Below are positions 36,211 to 47,131 of a DNA stretch of 64,000 bases, in pieces. The notes beneath the pieces were generated by a model that was given only the letters and a program-made list of their open reading frames with translations, ran no database searches and was not told where the DNA came from. Numbering within the stretch: position 1 is the first letter of the stretch; every line of letters starts with the position of its first letter. The position numbers and the translations under genes were made by a program. The DNA lies in NCBI GenBank assembly GCA_009363875.1, contig CM018690.1:3398788-3462787 (forward strand). The letters run 5' to 3'. The stretch is from Mikania micrantha. Taxonomy: Eukaryota > Streptophyta > Magnoliopsida > Asterales > Asteraceae.

Positions 36211-37600
36211 ATTTTTAAAATATTTTGGTGAACTATTTTTTCAAGATCGAGTAAACAAAAATATCAAAATTGTGCCTCAGAGAAATAAAATTAAGAGAAG
36301 CAAAGTGTGTGTTCTTGCACTTAGATTTTGTCAAAAGCCTCAACTTCACCAAGAACTTGATATGAATGAAGATGATAGTTGGAAATTTGAAGGATAGTGG
36401 AGAAAGAGGGAGGAGACGTATGGAGAAGGAGAGAGGGAAGAAAGGAGTTGGTGTGTTAGTGAGGGTAAGAAATGATGGTGTAAGGATTTTGAAGATTTTG
36501 TAGGATTTTAAAATCCATATCTTTGATCTTCTCATGACAAGTGTCATACACTTTTCCAATTCTTGGCCAATGCGGAAAACTGGTATAACCTGAGTCTTAC
36601 GATGTTTAAATCTTGTTTTGGGTATTTTTTTTATAAACAATTGTCAACCAAAAATTATTAAAATAATAAAACTTATTAAAATAATTAAATTCCAATAACT
36701 CGTAATAATATCAAATGGTATTCGGTGGATTATGTTTGCTTTATCATGCTAAAACATGGATATATACCTTCCGTTGTTTGGAAATTTTTTGGATAAAATT
36801 TCAACTTACGGTTTTTCTTCGTCAATTAAATTTGCAGTTATGAAATATTAACTCATGCTAAACTAAGCATATTGATTAAATTCAATAACCAAGTTGTTAC
36901 TAATGTTCATTTCATATAGTCTACCGCAAAGTAAAAATTAACTAATGCAAGACTATGCATTTTAAAAGGGAATATAGTTTGCTAGACCTCATATAAAAAT
37001 TTAATTAATGACCAAATCGTCATAGTCAAACTTTAAATATACTATCGGTGTTAAAGTAGTCCGACTTGAAAGTTGACAGATGTCACAATATAAGTAGTAG
37101 TACTAATAGTTAAATAATAATAATAATAATTATATAATACCAATATAAATGAAAAATACGTTGAACAAACAGTTGTTGCGGACGGTTTTTTATATGCTTT
37201 TTGATGTTCGCGGTGCTTCATCGCTGTTGTCATTGAATGCGCATATCGTCATGTATAATTTTAATTGGGCATCATTATTTGTGGCAAATTTTAGGTCACT
37301 TTTAACTATTTTTACTATTATTTAATTATTACATATGAACAATAATATTATTTTAATAATAATAATTATTATTATTATCGTTAATGTTTTACTTTTTTAT
37401 TTGTTCGTACATATTGATGTTAGATTTTGTGACTAAGCATGATATTTTTTTTGCTTTGATACGACATGCACGTTTATGTCTTTATGATGACTACACTTTA
37501 GGTTTTACGCTGATGTGACAACTGTTGTAACAGTTTTTATATCTGGGCTTTGATATACAAGATCATATATGCGTTTGGATATTCAAAATTGTGGTGAAAT
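36211..37600. other. AT-rich unassigned sequence leading to a Helitron-like end
   Basis: A 135-codon minus-strand frame (36233-36640) is low-complexity, with no domain. Trinucleotide A/T repeats lie at 37110-37140 and 37335-37380. The final part may be the body of the Helitron ending at 37629. Confidence 0.35.
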
Positions 37601-37629
37601 TCCCGATGCAACGAGCAGGGAACCACTAG
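37601..37629 (+). mobile_element. Helitron 3' terminus (candidate)
   Basis: TCCC...AGGGA forms an imperfect hairpin, followed by 'accactag' and a T. The CTAG end (37626-37629) followed by T fits Helitron 3' termini (CTRR, inserted between A and T). The 5' end was not located. Confidence 0.5.
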
Positions 37630-38297
37630 TTATTATATATATGAACAACGTGAACAGTAATAATGTTTATTTATTCAACGTTTTTATTTATAATTTAGGT
37701 TTTAGATTTGCTTTTTGGCTATTAGCATTTACGTTTTTTGAGGAGGTCATGTGTTCAAGGTAAGGGACATGGTTTTGTTTTTTTAACAAATGATCAAGTC
37801 GGGTAAGCAATAGCCTATGTTGGCCCATCGAGCTAACCCATTTTCACCTATTCATTTGGTTCTCTCTTATTAATAAATAATAATAATTAAATAATTTTTA
37901 CTTCATGTTTAATTTTTGGCATTGTTATCGTATTTTTTGATGCTAGATATTACGACCACAAACACATTTTTTATTATATAAGTTTTATGATTTTTAGTTA
38001 AATCAAATGGAAAGGAATATTAAGTTTTTTCCCTAACAAAATTGGTCTTTGATCCTTTTCTTTTACTTTTTTCCGGTCTATTGATGATCATGTTTACAAT
38101 GGGCTACACTAGAAGAATTATTTATATGTAAGATTTATGTTTTCTGTTGGATCGCAAGAGTGACGGACACGCTTACTAAGAATATACTTTTGGGTTTTAC
38201 ATAAAAGTGAAAACTATTGTGACGTGTTTTTATATCTGTTTTTATATATATTCGGGATCATACCTGAGTGCTAATATATGAAATCATAGACGAATTT

Positions 38298-38332
38298 CCG
38301 CAGCAATGTGCGGATAATCCATAAGTTCTAAA
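38298..38332 (+). mobile_element. Degenerate Helitron 3' terminus (candidate)
   Basis: The hairpin CCGCA-gcaatg-TGCGG (38298-38313) is followed by AATCCATAAGT where intact ends read close to AACCCACTAGT. The upstream phrase 'tttttatatctg...atcata' also precedes the end at 37629, suggesting the same family. Confidence 0.35.
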
Positions 38333-39049
38333 TATATTTAAAATTAATAATTAAAATAAATAATTGAATAATTAAAAAATAAATGAGTTGAGCTATGATC
38401 TTGAAATTTTCTAACAATCCAAGCTCAAGCTTTGAAAATTAATCTTTTAACGAGCAAGTTCGAGCTTTGTTTAGTTAAAACTAGTCAAGACCGAGCAATC
38501 AACTCTGACTCGTTTATACCCATATTTAACACATTCATTCTACCCCAAAACCCCATCGCAATGTGACTTTTTTTTTTGGTTTAGGTGGTGTATGTCACAC
38601 CCCGAGCCGGCGGGGTTCGATCGGAGTCCCCGTCGGGCGGAAGGTTCCCGGGGCGTGATATCGCGGGTGATAATCGTGATGATCAGATTGTTTACATAGC
38701 ATCAATGTTAAGAATAAATAAAGCACAATCAAATGATAACTAGGATTACAAAGTTAAATTACATTATCAATGTTCTGCAATTTAACTAAGTAAACCTATC
38801 AAAAGAATAACATGTTCATATCTTGTATATATACAAGATATCAAAAGTAATGTTTATCATCAACAACAGATGTGCTTCTCAAAAGTCTACTAGGTCCTCT
38901 ATCTGGGCAACCTAGTATGCAATCCAAAAGCCTTAAGTCTATCCCTGTGCGTCACCTGAGAAAACATGTTAGAAAACAAAGTCAACACAATGGTTGGTGA
39001 GTTCATGTAGTTTTAGCATTTGTAAAATAGCTTTTTCAAACCTCCTAGG

Positions 39050-39540
39050 TAAAACCTTAATCTCATTAACAACACCTGTATCATCCAACTCGGTATGCTT
39101 ATATATAGGGCATACCCCTGAGTCGAGCCTACGACCCGCCCAGACGCCATCCCACCACATACTAAGTCGTATTGGACATTGTTATTAATGATAATTAAGC
39201 ATTTTACCTACCGTTCGATTCATCCTTCATCATAGCTTTAGTTAACTGTTTTCCATGTTTACAAGTCTATAGCATTCGTATGTAATAGCTTCAATAAGTT
39301 TAACAAGCATCGTGTTTAAAAGTTTATGATGTTGACCCAAAAGCATTCATGCATTCCCTAGGTAACAACCTTAATCTCATTAACACCACCTGTATCATCC
39401 AACTCGGTATGCTTATATATAGGGCATACCCCTGAGTCGAGCCTACAACCCGCCCAGACGCCGTCCCACCACATACTAAGTCGCATAGGACATTGCTGTT
39501 AATGACAATTAAGCGTCTTACCTACCCTCCATTTAGTTTA
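39050..39540. repeat. Tandem duplication of promoter-like block
   Basis: Two ~150-base copies start near 39055 and 39365. Both contain 'atccaactcggtatgctt', the TATATATAGGGCATA block and 'cccagacgcc.tcccacc'. Confidence 0.75.
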
Positions 39541-39598
39541 TAGCTTTAGTATTATGTTTAAGTTTATAGCATGAGTGAACATTGAGGAATTACTGTAT

Positions 39599-40140
39599 GG
39601 CAAGCACTGAGAGGCCATAAGTCTACCCCTCAAGTCCCGACTATAAAGGTCACCCTATGGCAAGCACTGAGAGACCATAATAGGTGCCTTCTAGTCCTGA
39701 CCGTGAAGAACACATGAAGGCAAGCACTGAGAGACCAACTAATGTTCTTCAAGTCCCGACTAGGAAGAACACATGAAGGCAAGCATTGAGAGACCAACTA
39801 TTGTTCTTCCATAGCCAATAGTTTTAGCATCCAAATAGTTTCGCAACCGGTAAGGCAAGCACTGAGAGGCCAAACCGTTGCTTTTGCATAACAAGTTTAT
39901 AGCTTCCAAAGTTTAACAACCGGTGAGGCAAGCACTGAGAGGCCAAACCGTTGCTTTTGCATAATAAGTTTATAGCTATTAAAGTTTAACAACCAGAGAG
40001 GCAAGCACTGAGAGGCCAAACCGTTGCTTTTGCTTAATAAGTTTATAGCTTTTAAAGTTTAACAACCGGAGAGGCAAGCACTGAGAGGCCAAACCGTTGC
40101 TTTTGCATAATAAGTTTATAGCTTTTAAAGTTTATAGCAT
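39599..40140. repeat. Minisatellite, GGCAAGCACTGAGAG units
   Basis: Eight copies of 'ggcaagca.tgagag' occur at 39599, 39659, 39719, 39777, 39853, 39925, 40000 and 40073. Spacing is about 60 bases for the first four and 72-76 for the rest. The intervals are themselves repeated, so this is not a CRISPR. Confidence 0.85.
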
Positions 40141-40239
40141 TATGAGCACTCCAAGCATTTCGAGCATTTAAGCATGATAAGCATATGGTATTTACATTAT
40201 AGCATCAGCAATTGGCATTAGTATATTGCATTAAGCATC

Positions 40240-40640
40240 TAGTTTATGATTATAGATTATAGCATAAGCATTACGAGTATAGTTTAAGAATATAATTTAT
40301 AGCATAAGCATCACGAGTATAGTTTAAGATCATAGTTTATAGCATAAACATCGAGTGTGTAGTTTAAGAATATAGTTTATAACATAAGTGTAAAGAGCAT
40401 AGTTTAAGATTATAGTTTATAGCATAAACATCGAGTGTGTAGTTTAAGAATATAGTTTATAACATAAGTGTAAAGAGCATAGTTTAAGATTATAGTTTAT
40501 AGCATAAGCTTTACGAGTATAGTTTAAGAATATAGTTTATAGCATAAGCTTTACGAGTATAGTTTAAGAATATAGTTTAAAGCATAAGCTTTAAGAATAT
40601 AGTTCATAACATAAGCATTAAGCACTTAGTTTAAGCATCA
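40240..40640. repeat. Minisatellite, 'agtttaagaatatagtttatag' units
   Basis: About ten diverged copies of a ~40-base unit built from 'tatagtttaaga', 'atagtttatagcat' and 'aagc', directly after the previous array. Confidence 0.8.
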
Positions 40641-41649
40641 AGTGTATAATTTAAGCTTCTAGTTTGCAACATAAGCATCAATCTCATAAGCATCCAACAT
40701 ATGTTTTCACGCCTCAAGTTTAAAGTATAAGTTTCAACATAAGTATCATGTTTATGTTTAAAGCATTAATTAACATTTCAAGAGTTTTATGAAAATGTTT
40801 AACATGCTTCTCAGTCCCGAAGTAAAAACAAATAAATTTGAAAAGGGACAAATGAACTCACCTTAGGTCCAAAGTGTTTGACTAAGTAGAATAAGAATGC
40901 ACGCTCTCTTTGTTTGCACTTGATATTATGTTCACGCTCCTGTATTGATTTCATAGTGTCGTAGTTTGATAAGCATTTTCTTGTAGGAAGTTATTGTGCG
41001 CATGCGTGTTGGTGTTAGCCCTAAAGTTGGCTAACACTAGTGTGTCACGGTCTTTATTCGGCCCTACTTGGTTCTTGGGGATTTAAAACCTCCAAAATAT
41101 TATGCTTCTTCATTGTTTCGCATTGGATTTATAGGTATACTTAGATATTTAATTAGTTTTATAGAAAATCCCATGAAACTCTTGTTCATCATGTCAAGGT
41201 GTTAGATTTTTAGTACAATTCAAGTGGGCCGAATAATAAATTACAATACTGAGCCAAATTAAAGGAGTTGGGCCGTATAGGATAAAACGAATTCACTCTT
41301 TGGATTGGGTCATTATCATAAGCTATTGGGCCGAAATGTTGAACCAACAACACCATGGGCTACCCATCCCACATAAACCGGTTACTTAGGTTGGGCCTAC
41401 TATTGGGCTACGAATGTTTTGGGCCTCGAATAGACTGAACATGTTTGTTGTGGGCCTGATCAAATTTCATGTGGGGCGGGGTGTCTATGCTGGGCCGAAA
41501 GGCTTATTTGGGCCTAGGGAAAACGTGGGAATTGTAACAGATGGGCCTAGTTCCACTGTTTTGGGCTAATGGTGAATGATTGGGCCAAGGACTTATGCTG
41601 TTGGGCCCTGAAATCACGTCTGGACATGGTCGGCCAACACAATCCAGCG

Positions 41650-42060
41650 AACCTCCCAACCAGAAACAAAAAGGGTTCGGCTGCTGCTTGTTTTATGAGC
41701 ATGGGTTCGTTGCCATGCCAAGGGTTCGGCAGGCAGAGCAAGTCTCGTCGATGGTTCGTTGGTCCAGCACCTTAGGTTCGTGGCTTTCGCTGCATGGGAA
41801 GGTTCGCTCATGTAGGGCTCGGGAACAGTGAAAGGGTTCGGCTGCTCCTATGTTGCACAGGTTCGTCACAGGTCATTCTAGGGTTCGCTGCTCATCCAGA
41901 AGAAAAGGGTTCGGCTGTGGTTGGTTCTGCAAGGTTCGTCGGGGGGGAGGCTAGTCACAAGGGTTCGTGGCTTGCATTAGGTTCAACTAAACCAAATAGG
42001 TTCGGCCGATCCCTCAACACTCGCGAACCTGTACATCACTCGTCCCACTGAGTGAGTTTG
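41650..42060. repeat. GGTTCG-rich microrepeat zone
   Basis: More than fifteen GGTTCG hexamers at irregular spacing, often as AGGGTTCGGC or AGGTTCG. The same type of zone occurs at 1-250 and 43450-43880. Confidence 0.75.
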
Positions 42061-43213
42061 TGGAGCTGCTCCTATGTCGATGACGACCCAGAACCATGTC
42101 TCAAAGGTGAAAGGTGGTTGTAGGGTGACTTCCAACCGGTTTAGATAGGGGTGTCGACTAATGGGTTTAGAAAACCCTATTTTCAGCCACGTTTCACGAA
42201 TCATACCTCCGATTTTGCTGGTTGTTTGCTCAGATCCGTTGTACTTTTATGTAGAGCTCGTCAAGGGCTTCGCGTGGGCGCAAGAATCATCCAAATCGGA
42301 TAAGAAATGAGTAAATTATGAAGGTTTGAAGGTGGATCTTGGTGATGAAGTGTGCTAGCCGGAAATAGAGAGGGAGAGAGAGAGTTTGTATGAAAAATGA
42401 AAGAATTCCTTTCATTTAGGGTTTTTATACCCTGTGTGGTGTTCGGGTTCGTTTCGGTTGCTCGGTTCGTAATTTCGTCGCGTATCCGGCACTTTACGCG
42501 CGTAAATCACAAATAAAATAAAAAGAATTATTTTAGGATGACAAAAATTATAAATATTATTAGAAATTATATTAAATATCGTTGCGTAAAATTAAATATC
42601 GAATTATGGTATTTTATGCGTTTCATTAATTAATTCTCGATTTAAGAAAATAGTTTAAGTTAATTTAATTTATGATGAGTTTCAAAATTGTAAAATAAGA
42701 AATATTATATTTCTTTAAATTTATAATCGTTCGCATCGTTATTCGTTTTCGTTTCATCAGATCGCGTCGCCATCGCGCGTATTCGTTCGAATCGTCATTC
42801 GAACGAACACGTCGATGGTTTGGCTTTCTGATTCTTGTTTTCTATTGTTAAGTCATTATTTCAGAGCGTTAAACTATCAGAATTATTCGTACAGATCGTC
42901 ACCTATACGAATAACTCGTCGGTTTAGCATTCTGTAACAATAACCGCTATAGTTTCGTTTTGTTTCACCTCACATACGTTTATGCAAAATAGTATCAAAT
43001 CAAGTATTTATGTTTCAACACTATGTTGTCTGACATGTTTTCTGACTGTTAAACCCGAAAGTTTAAATCAGATTCAGACAATCGTATAATAGTTTCATGT
43101 TAACCAAATGCATCAATAGTCTAAACATAGTTTCTCGTAATGTGTACCTGAATTACTGTGCTATCTACAGTGCAACTTACTGTTCCGGTAACGATTCTGG
43201 CACAGATGTTACA

Positions 43214-43439
43214 ATATATGGTTTTTTGAATGGTTTTCAAGTGGTTGTAAGAAATTGTTGTGAAAATAGGTCTTTTGGTACTTGGAGTAGCGGAAGTAGG
43301 TTATGTGGCAGCCACGGTGGAATTATGGAGAGGTTGTGTTGCCATGTTGGAAAGTTCCGCTACTCCAAGTAGTGGAAGAGCTTGTTTTAACATTAACCAA
43401 CGATATATCACACTTAATCGGTCCCTTTAAATAAGTTCT
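43214..43439. other. Spacer with a perfect 16-bp inverted repeat
   Basis: ACTTGGAGTAGCGGAA (43280-43295) and its exact reverse complement (43355-43370) flank a 59-base loop. No gene is seen. Confidence 0.6.
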
Positions 43440-45274
43440 GCTAACTCAGGGTTCGGCAATGCATGTGTCTTAGCCCAAGGGTTCGGCCAAGGAGGAGTAT
43501 GGTTCGGCTCCTAAAATGGTTCGTGGGCCATGCATGGTTCGGCTAACAATTGTGTAGGGTTCGGGGTTCATAGGTTTCACCGACTAAAATGGTTCGCCGA
43601 GTGCCATGCAGGTTCGTTGATGAACAATGGTTCGTGAGCCATGGTTCGCCGGTCAAGCCTCTCAACCTTCATAGGTTCACTTAGGGTTCGACCCTAAGAT
43701 GCTCAAAGGTTCGGGCCTATGGTTCGCCTACCCCAAAGGTTCGTGAGGCAGGAGAGGGTTCGCTGCCATGGGACTCTCGAACCATTAGGTTCGTTCACAT
43801 AACAGCAGAATGGTTCGGTCGACCAAGGAAGGTTCGCTCCATTCCACCCAGCCCAATGCAGGTTCGTGACCTGCAACTCTTCGACCCAGCAGCGTTTCAT
43901 CATCCATATCCAGCTCTAAACCTACCCCTGGCTATTTTCAAGGTTCTATGTCTTTTACATGAGTTCATTTACATGTTTTCAAGTATCTAAATCGACTAAT
44001 CACAACACAAGTTTAGGGGACGCGATTCTCACAAAACCAGAAAATAAAACATCAGATTTACCTCGAATCTGCGGTTAAAAACTTGCTTTCTTCGTATCTA
44101 CTTGTTCCCCTTGATCACACGAACGCGTGGGCGCCAAGATCTCGTGATTTCGTTGAGAAACGAAGAAGTTACCTTAGAGAGAAGTTAGAGAGAGAAAGCT
44201 TGGACGAAAATGGAGGTTAGAGAGAGAAAGATGTAGGTGAAAAGTGAGAAGGAAGAGGAAGAACTCTTCCTTATATCGCGTATTGTCACCACGTGTCCGG
44301 TCTCGTTTTTATCGCGATAAAATATTATAAACGATCACTTTTTATCGTAAAACACATTTAAAATGTAAAATGTTTAAATAATTAGATTTCGTTTAATAAA
44401 GTGATTTTAAATAAATTGTTTCGTAAAGACGGTTCCGTTTTATTTACGGTAACTTATTTATTTAACTAAAACGATTATTCGATGATTGTTTTATGTTGTG
44501 ATTCCTAATAAACGTTTTTAATTTATCGTTATTAATTAACATCGTTAAATATTATTTAATTATCTCGTCGAAACGTGTTACTTACGTACGTATTCGCAAA
44601 GATCGTCACCTTTGCGAATTCAACCCTTGTATCGTATTTCAACTTGATTTACGATTTATGGAATATCATTTCAGAATATTATTCTTAATAATTATATCCG
44701 TGTGAATCGTCACTCACGCGAATACATTATTAAGTTAATATTTCTGAATTAATATTCGCGTTTAACTTATGATCGTAACCTCACCAACGCGTAAGTATTT
44801 CCACTAAAACTTTCATTATTTTATTAACTTAACTATTATAATCCCAATCCAAAACCCCACTAAACCAAGTCACTGACACATCCATGATAGACCAAAATAT
44901 GCATATGTATAGGGCATATGCAGAGGTAGATCGCAACCTCCTCTACACCGTCCCACCGCTATTTCGATAAACCATGACCATGTGTCCTTGACTACGTTTA
45001 GCAACCATACTAACAACTAACTCCATACTCCTTTCCAATTCAAACCAATAATCATATCTATGAAGTTATCTGCGCTAAACTCTCTGGTTCTGTTTAGTTG
45101 AGTTACAACTAAACTTCCTATGGTTTACGCGTATAATAATATGTTCTAAGCATGTATACCAGTAATAGTGATAATCATCAAATAATACATCATCATTAAT
45201 AATTACAAAATCTCAGGTCGTAACAGTACAATCGTACGGATGTACGGACAACCGGAAAGTACAGTGATGTTATA
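43440..45274 (-). mobile_element. LTR fragment related to the solo LTR at 31583-34882
   Basis: Positions 44060-45274 align by eye with 33700-34882, sharing 'acttacgtacgtatt', 'aacttgatttacgat' and 'cactgacacatccatgatagacc'. Positions 43450-43880 are a GGTTCG microrepeat zone. The right end reads GTGATGTTATA instead of GTTACA. The left LTR end is missing. No protein domain is present. Confidence 0.6.
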
Positions 45275-45422
45275 CTTCAACCGCTCCAAAATAAAAAAAT
45301 TACCGCAACGTGCTCCAATTATATATATAAAAATCTCCAAGGTCGGTGACCAATTGCTTTGGGTTGGTTTTTCAAACATAGAAAATGTTTTATATTAAAA
45401 TTTTTTGGTTCTTACTTTTTCC

Positions 45423-45530
45423 CATAATGATGCTTCGGTTTAGTGGTAGTAGGTTGCAACATTGATTTGAGCGGTCATGAGTTCGAGGTAGATTTCATGT
45501 CAATTTTTTTCTTCCTTTTTTACCTTTTTT
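45423..45530 (+). mobile_element. tRNA-derived SINE-like fragment
   Basis: An A-box-like 'ggtttagtggtagta' and a B-box-like 'ggtcatgagttcgaggt' lie about 35 bases apart, followed by a T-rich tract. They resemble the internal promoter of plant tRNA-derived SINEs. Length and ends are uncertain. Confidence 0.4.
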
Positions 45531-45713
45531 ACCTTTGGTATTTTCTTATATTTGAGACTCCTTCGAATCAACATATATATCCCAACTAAGATAAATGTTT
45601 GTCTTCATTATTCCCCTCAGTCTCTACTAAATAGTGAAAATATACTGGCTAAGTTTGTTTGTTATTTTCTTATATTTTTATATTAAATTTCTTATTCTAA
45701 CCTTTTATATCAC

Positions 45714-46224
45714 TAGGGGTGTTCACGGTCCAATTCCAAACCGCAAAACATCCCAAACCGGTCTTCGGTTTGGTTTAACGGTCGGCTTTTTCCCTAAAGA
45801 TTTGATTGGTCAGTTTCAAAAGTCAAAACCATGATTAACGGTTTGCTTTACGGTTTTCGTAAAAAACCGGACCAGATTGTATGTGTATATGTATATACAA
45901 ATATAGAAATATATATATACATGAATATATGTGTGTGTGTATAAAATGAGTTCATGGTTTATCTGTCATTAAAAAAAATACATTTGGTCATAGTGTAATT
46001 AGTTCGCCTTGAGCTATAAAGGTTTTCTTTGATTCACTTTTATTTTTAACGGGGATCAAAAGCCCAAACTGTAAACCAAGCCGTAACCAAACCGTTAATT
46101 ACGGTTTGGTTTGGTTTTTAGTTTTGAATGGTTCGGTTTTGGTTTAATTATTAAAAAACTGTTGTTAATTGTTTGGTTTACGGTTCCATCTAAAAACCGT
46201 AAAACCGGCCCACGAACACCCCTA
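45714..46224. mobile_element. hAT-type MITE
   Basis: The ends are TAGGGGTGTTC and GAACACCCCTA. The 8-bp duplications are TATATCAC (45706-45713) and TATACCAC (46225-46232), with one mismatch. The interior has repeated 'aaaccg' and 'ggttt' motifs in inverted orientation. It is 511 bp with no transposase. Confidence 0.85.
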
Positions 46225-46232
46225 TATACCAC

Positions 46233-46933
46233 AACGTAGGTTGAATTTTAAATTTTTTTCCTTTTGTGTTTTTTCTTATATTTTTTATATTTTATACTAA
46301 ATAACTTTTATTATAAATTTTATATCTTAACACATGGCGTATTTTATTTGTGTTTAGGTATATTTATACTTGGTTCTTAACACTCTTAGTCCTTTAATTC
46401 TTCAACCTGGTTTTGAGCTGATTTTTTTTTGTTTTTTTTACTTTTTTCCCTTTAAATTACTTATATTTTTATATTAAATAAATTGTTTAAAAATTATTAT
46501 ACTATAACATGCGACGTATTTTATTATTTTTTAAACGTGTTTACACTTGAGTTATTAACACACTCTATCCTCCAATTTTCCACTTGGTTTTGAGCCCCAC
46601 ATTCTAATAACATGGTTTTTTTATTTACCTTTTTTACGCTTTTTCTTTCGATGTTTTCAAACATTATAAAATGTTATAGAAACATAATCAACGTGTGTGA
46701 TATGATATTTACTTTTTTTTTTGTTAAACCACGTTTATGTTAATATTGTATTTGTTTAGATTTGTTATTAATTTTTTCTATACGTTCGTAAGTTCAATGT
46801 TATGCCATGTTTACGTCACAAAATGTAATACATGAAGAAGCAAGCTACTGCAATTTTGCATGCCTCTTTTTATGCTTAGTCACGTTTATGTAAACGTTGC
46901 ATCCGTTTAAATTTTTTTAAAAAAATGTCTATT
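46233..46933. other. AT-rich sequence with a diverged direct duplication
   Basis: Positions ~46332-46428 and ~46505-46602 are diverged direct copies sharing 'gtattttatt', 'ttattaacac'-like sequence and 'cttggttttgagc'. No gene is seen. The stretch leads into the Helitron-like end at 46951. Confidence 0.4.
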
Positions 46934-46964
46934 CCCGCTGCGAAGCGTGGGCATAACTTGCTCG
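46934..46964 (+). mobile_element. Degenerate Helitron 3' terminus (candidate)
   Basis: A hairpin formed by CCCGC and GCGTGGG (46934-46951) is followed by 'cataacttgctcgt', resembling the window's other Helitron ends but without a clean CTAG. It lies about 170 bases upstream of the NHL start codon. Confidence 0.35.
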
Positions 46965-47131
46965 TTTTAGCTTATTCTGAAATCTGAATGCTGCTGCTGC
47001 TGGCCTCAACCTAAAAAGAAAGGATACTGTCCTCAATAACACGTAAAACCATCCCTAAAAAGGTTTCAATACACCCTTTACGCTTCCTCATAAATGCAAA
47101 GTTGACGTTTCATAGCTCAAAGATCACCAAC

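Larger units (their letters stand above)
38593..43213 (-). mobile_element. Long LTR or LTR composite, gypsy-like
   Basis: The left end TGTCACACCCCGAG and right end GATGTTACA (43213) look like LTR termini, but flanking GTGTA and ATATA do not match, so this may be a composite. Landmarks in order are: CACCTGAG...TTGGTGAGTTCA (38955-39003), a duplicated TATA-like block (39098-39110, 39412-39424), minisatellites (39599-40140, 40240-40640), 'gaactcacctta' (40855), a GGTTCG-rich zone (41650-42060) and a right part matching 415-1486. On the minus strand the block reads CCCTATATATAAG, a credible TATA box. No protein domain is present; the open frames at 41547-42204 fall in the GGTTCG zone. Confidence 0.55.

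Noticed and set aside
36233..36640. 135-codon minus-strand frame
   Set aside because: Low-complexity Ser/Phe/Lys/Ile-rich composition in a repeat-like region, with no domain and no splice context.
39599..40140. Regularly spaced GGCAAGCACTGAGAG repeats resembling a CRISPR array
   Set aside because: The intervals between repeats are themselves repeated and the host is a plant nuclear genome; this is a minisatellite.
41547..42204. Overlapping open frames on both strands
   Set aside because: Produced by GC-richer GGTTCG microrepeats in an LTR; no domain.
38593..43213. Calling this a clean solo LTR
   Set aside because: The flanking pentamers GTGTA and ATATA do not match, so it is reported as an LTR or composite.
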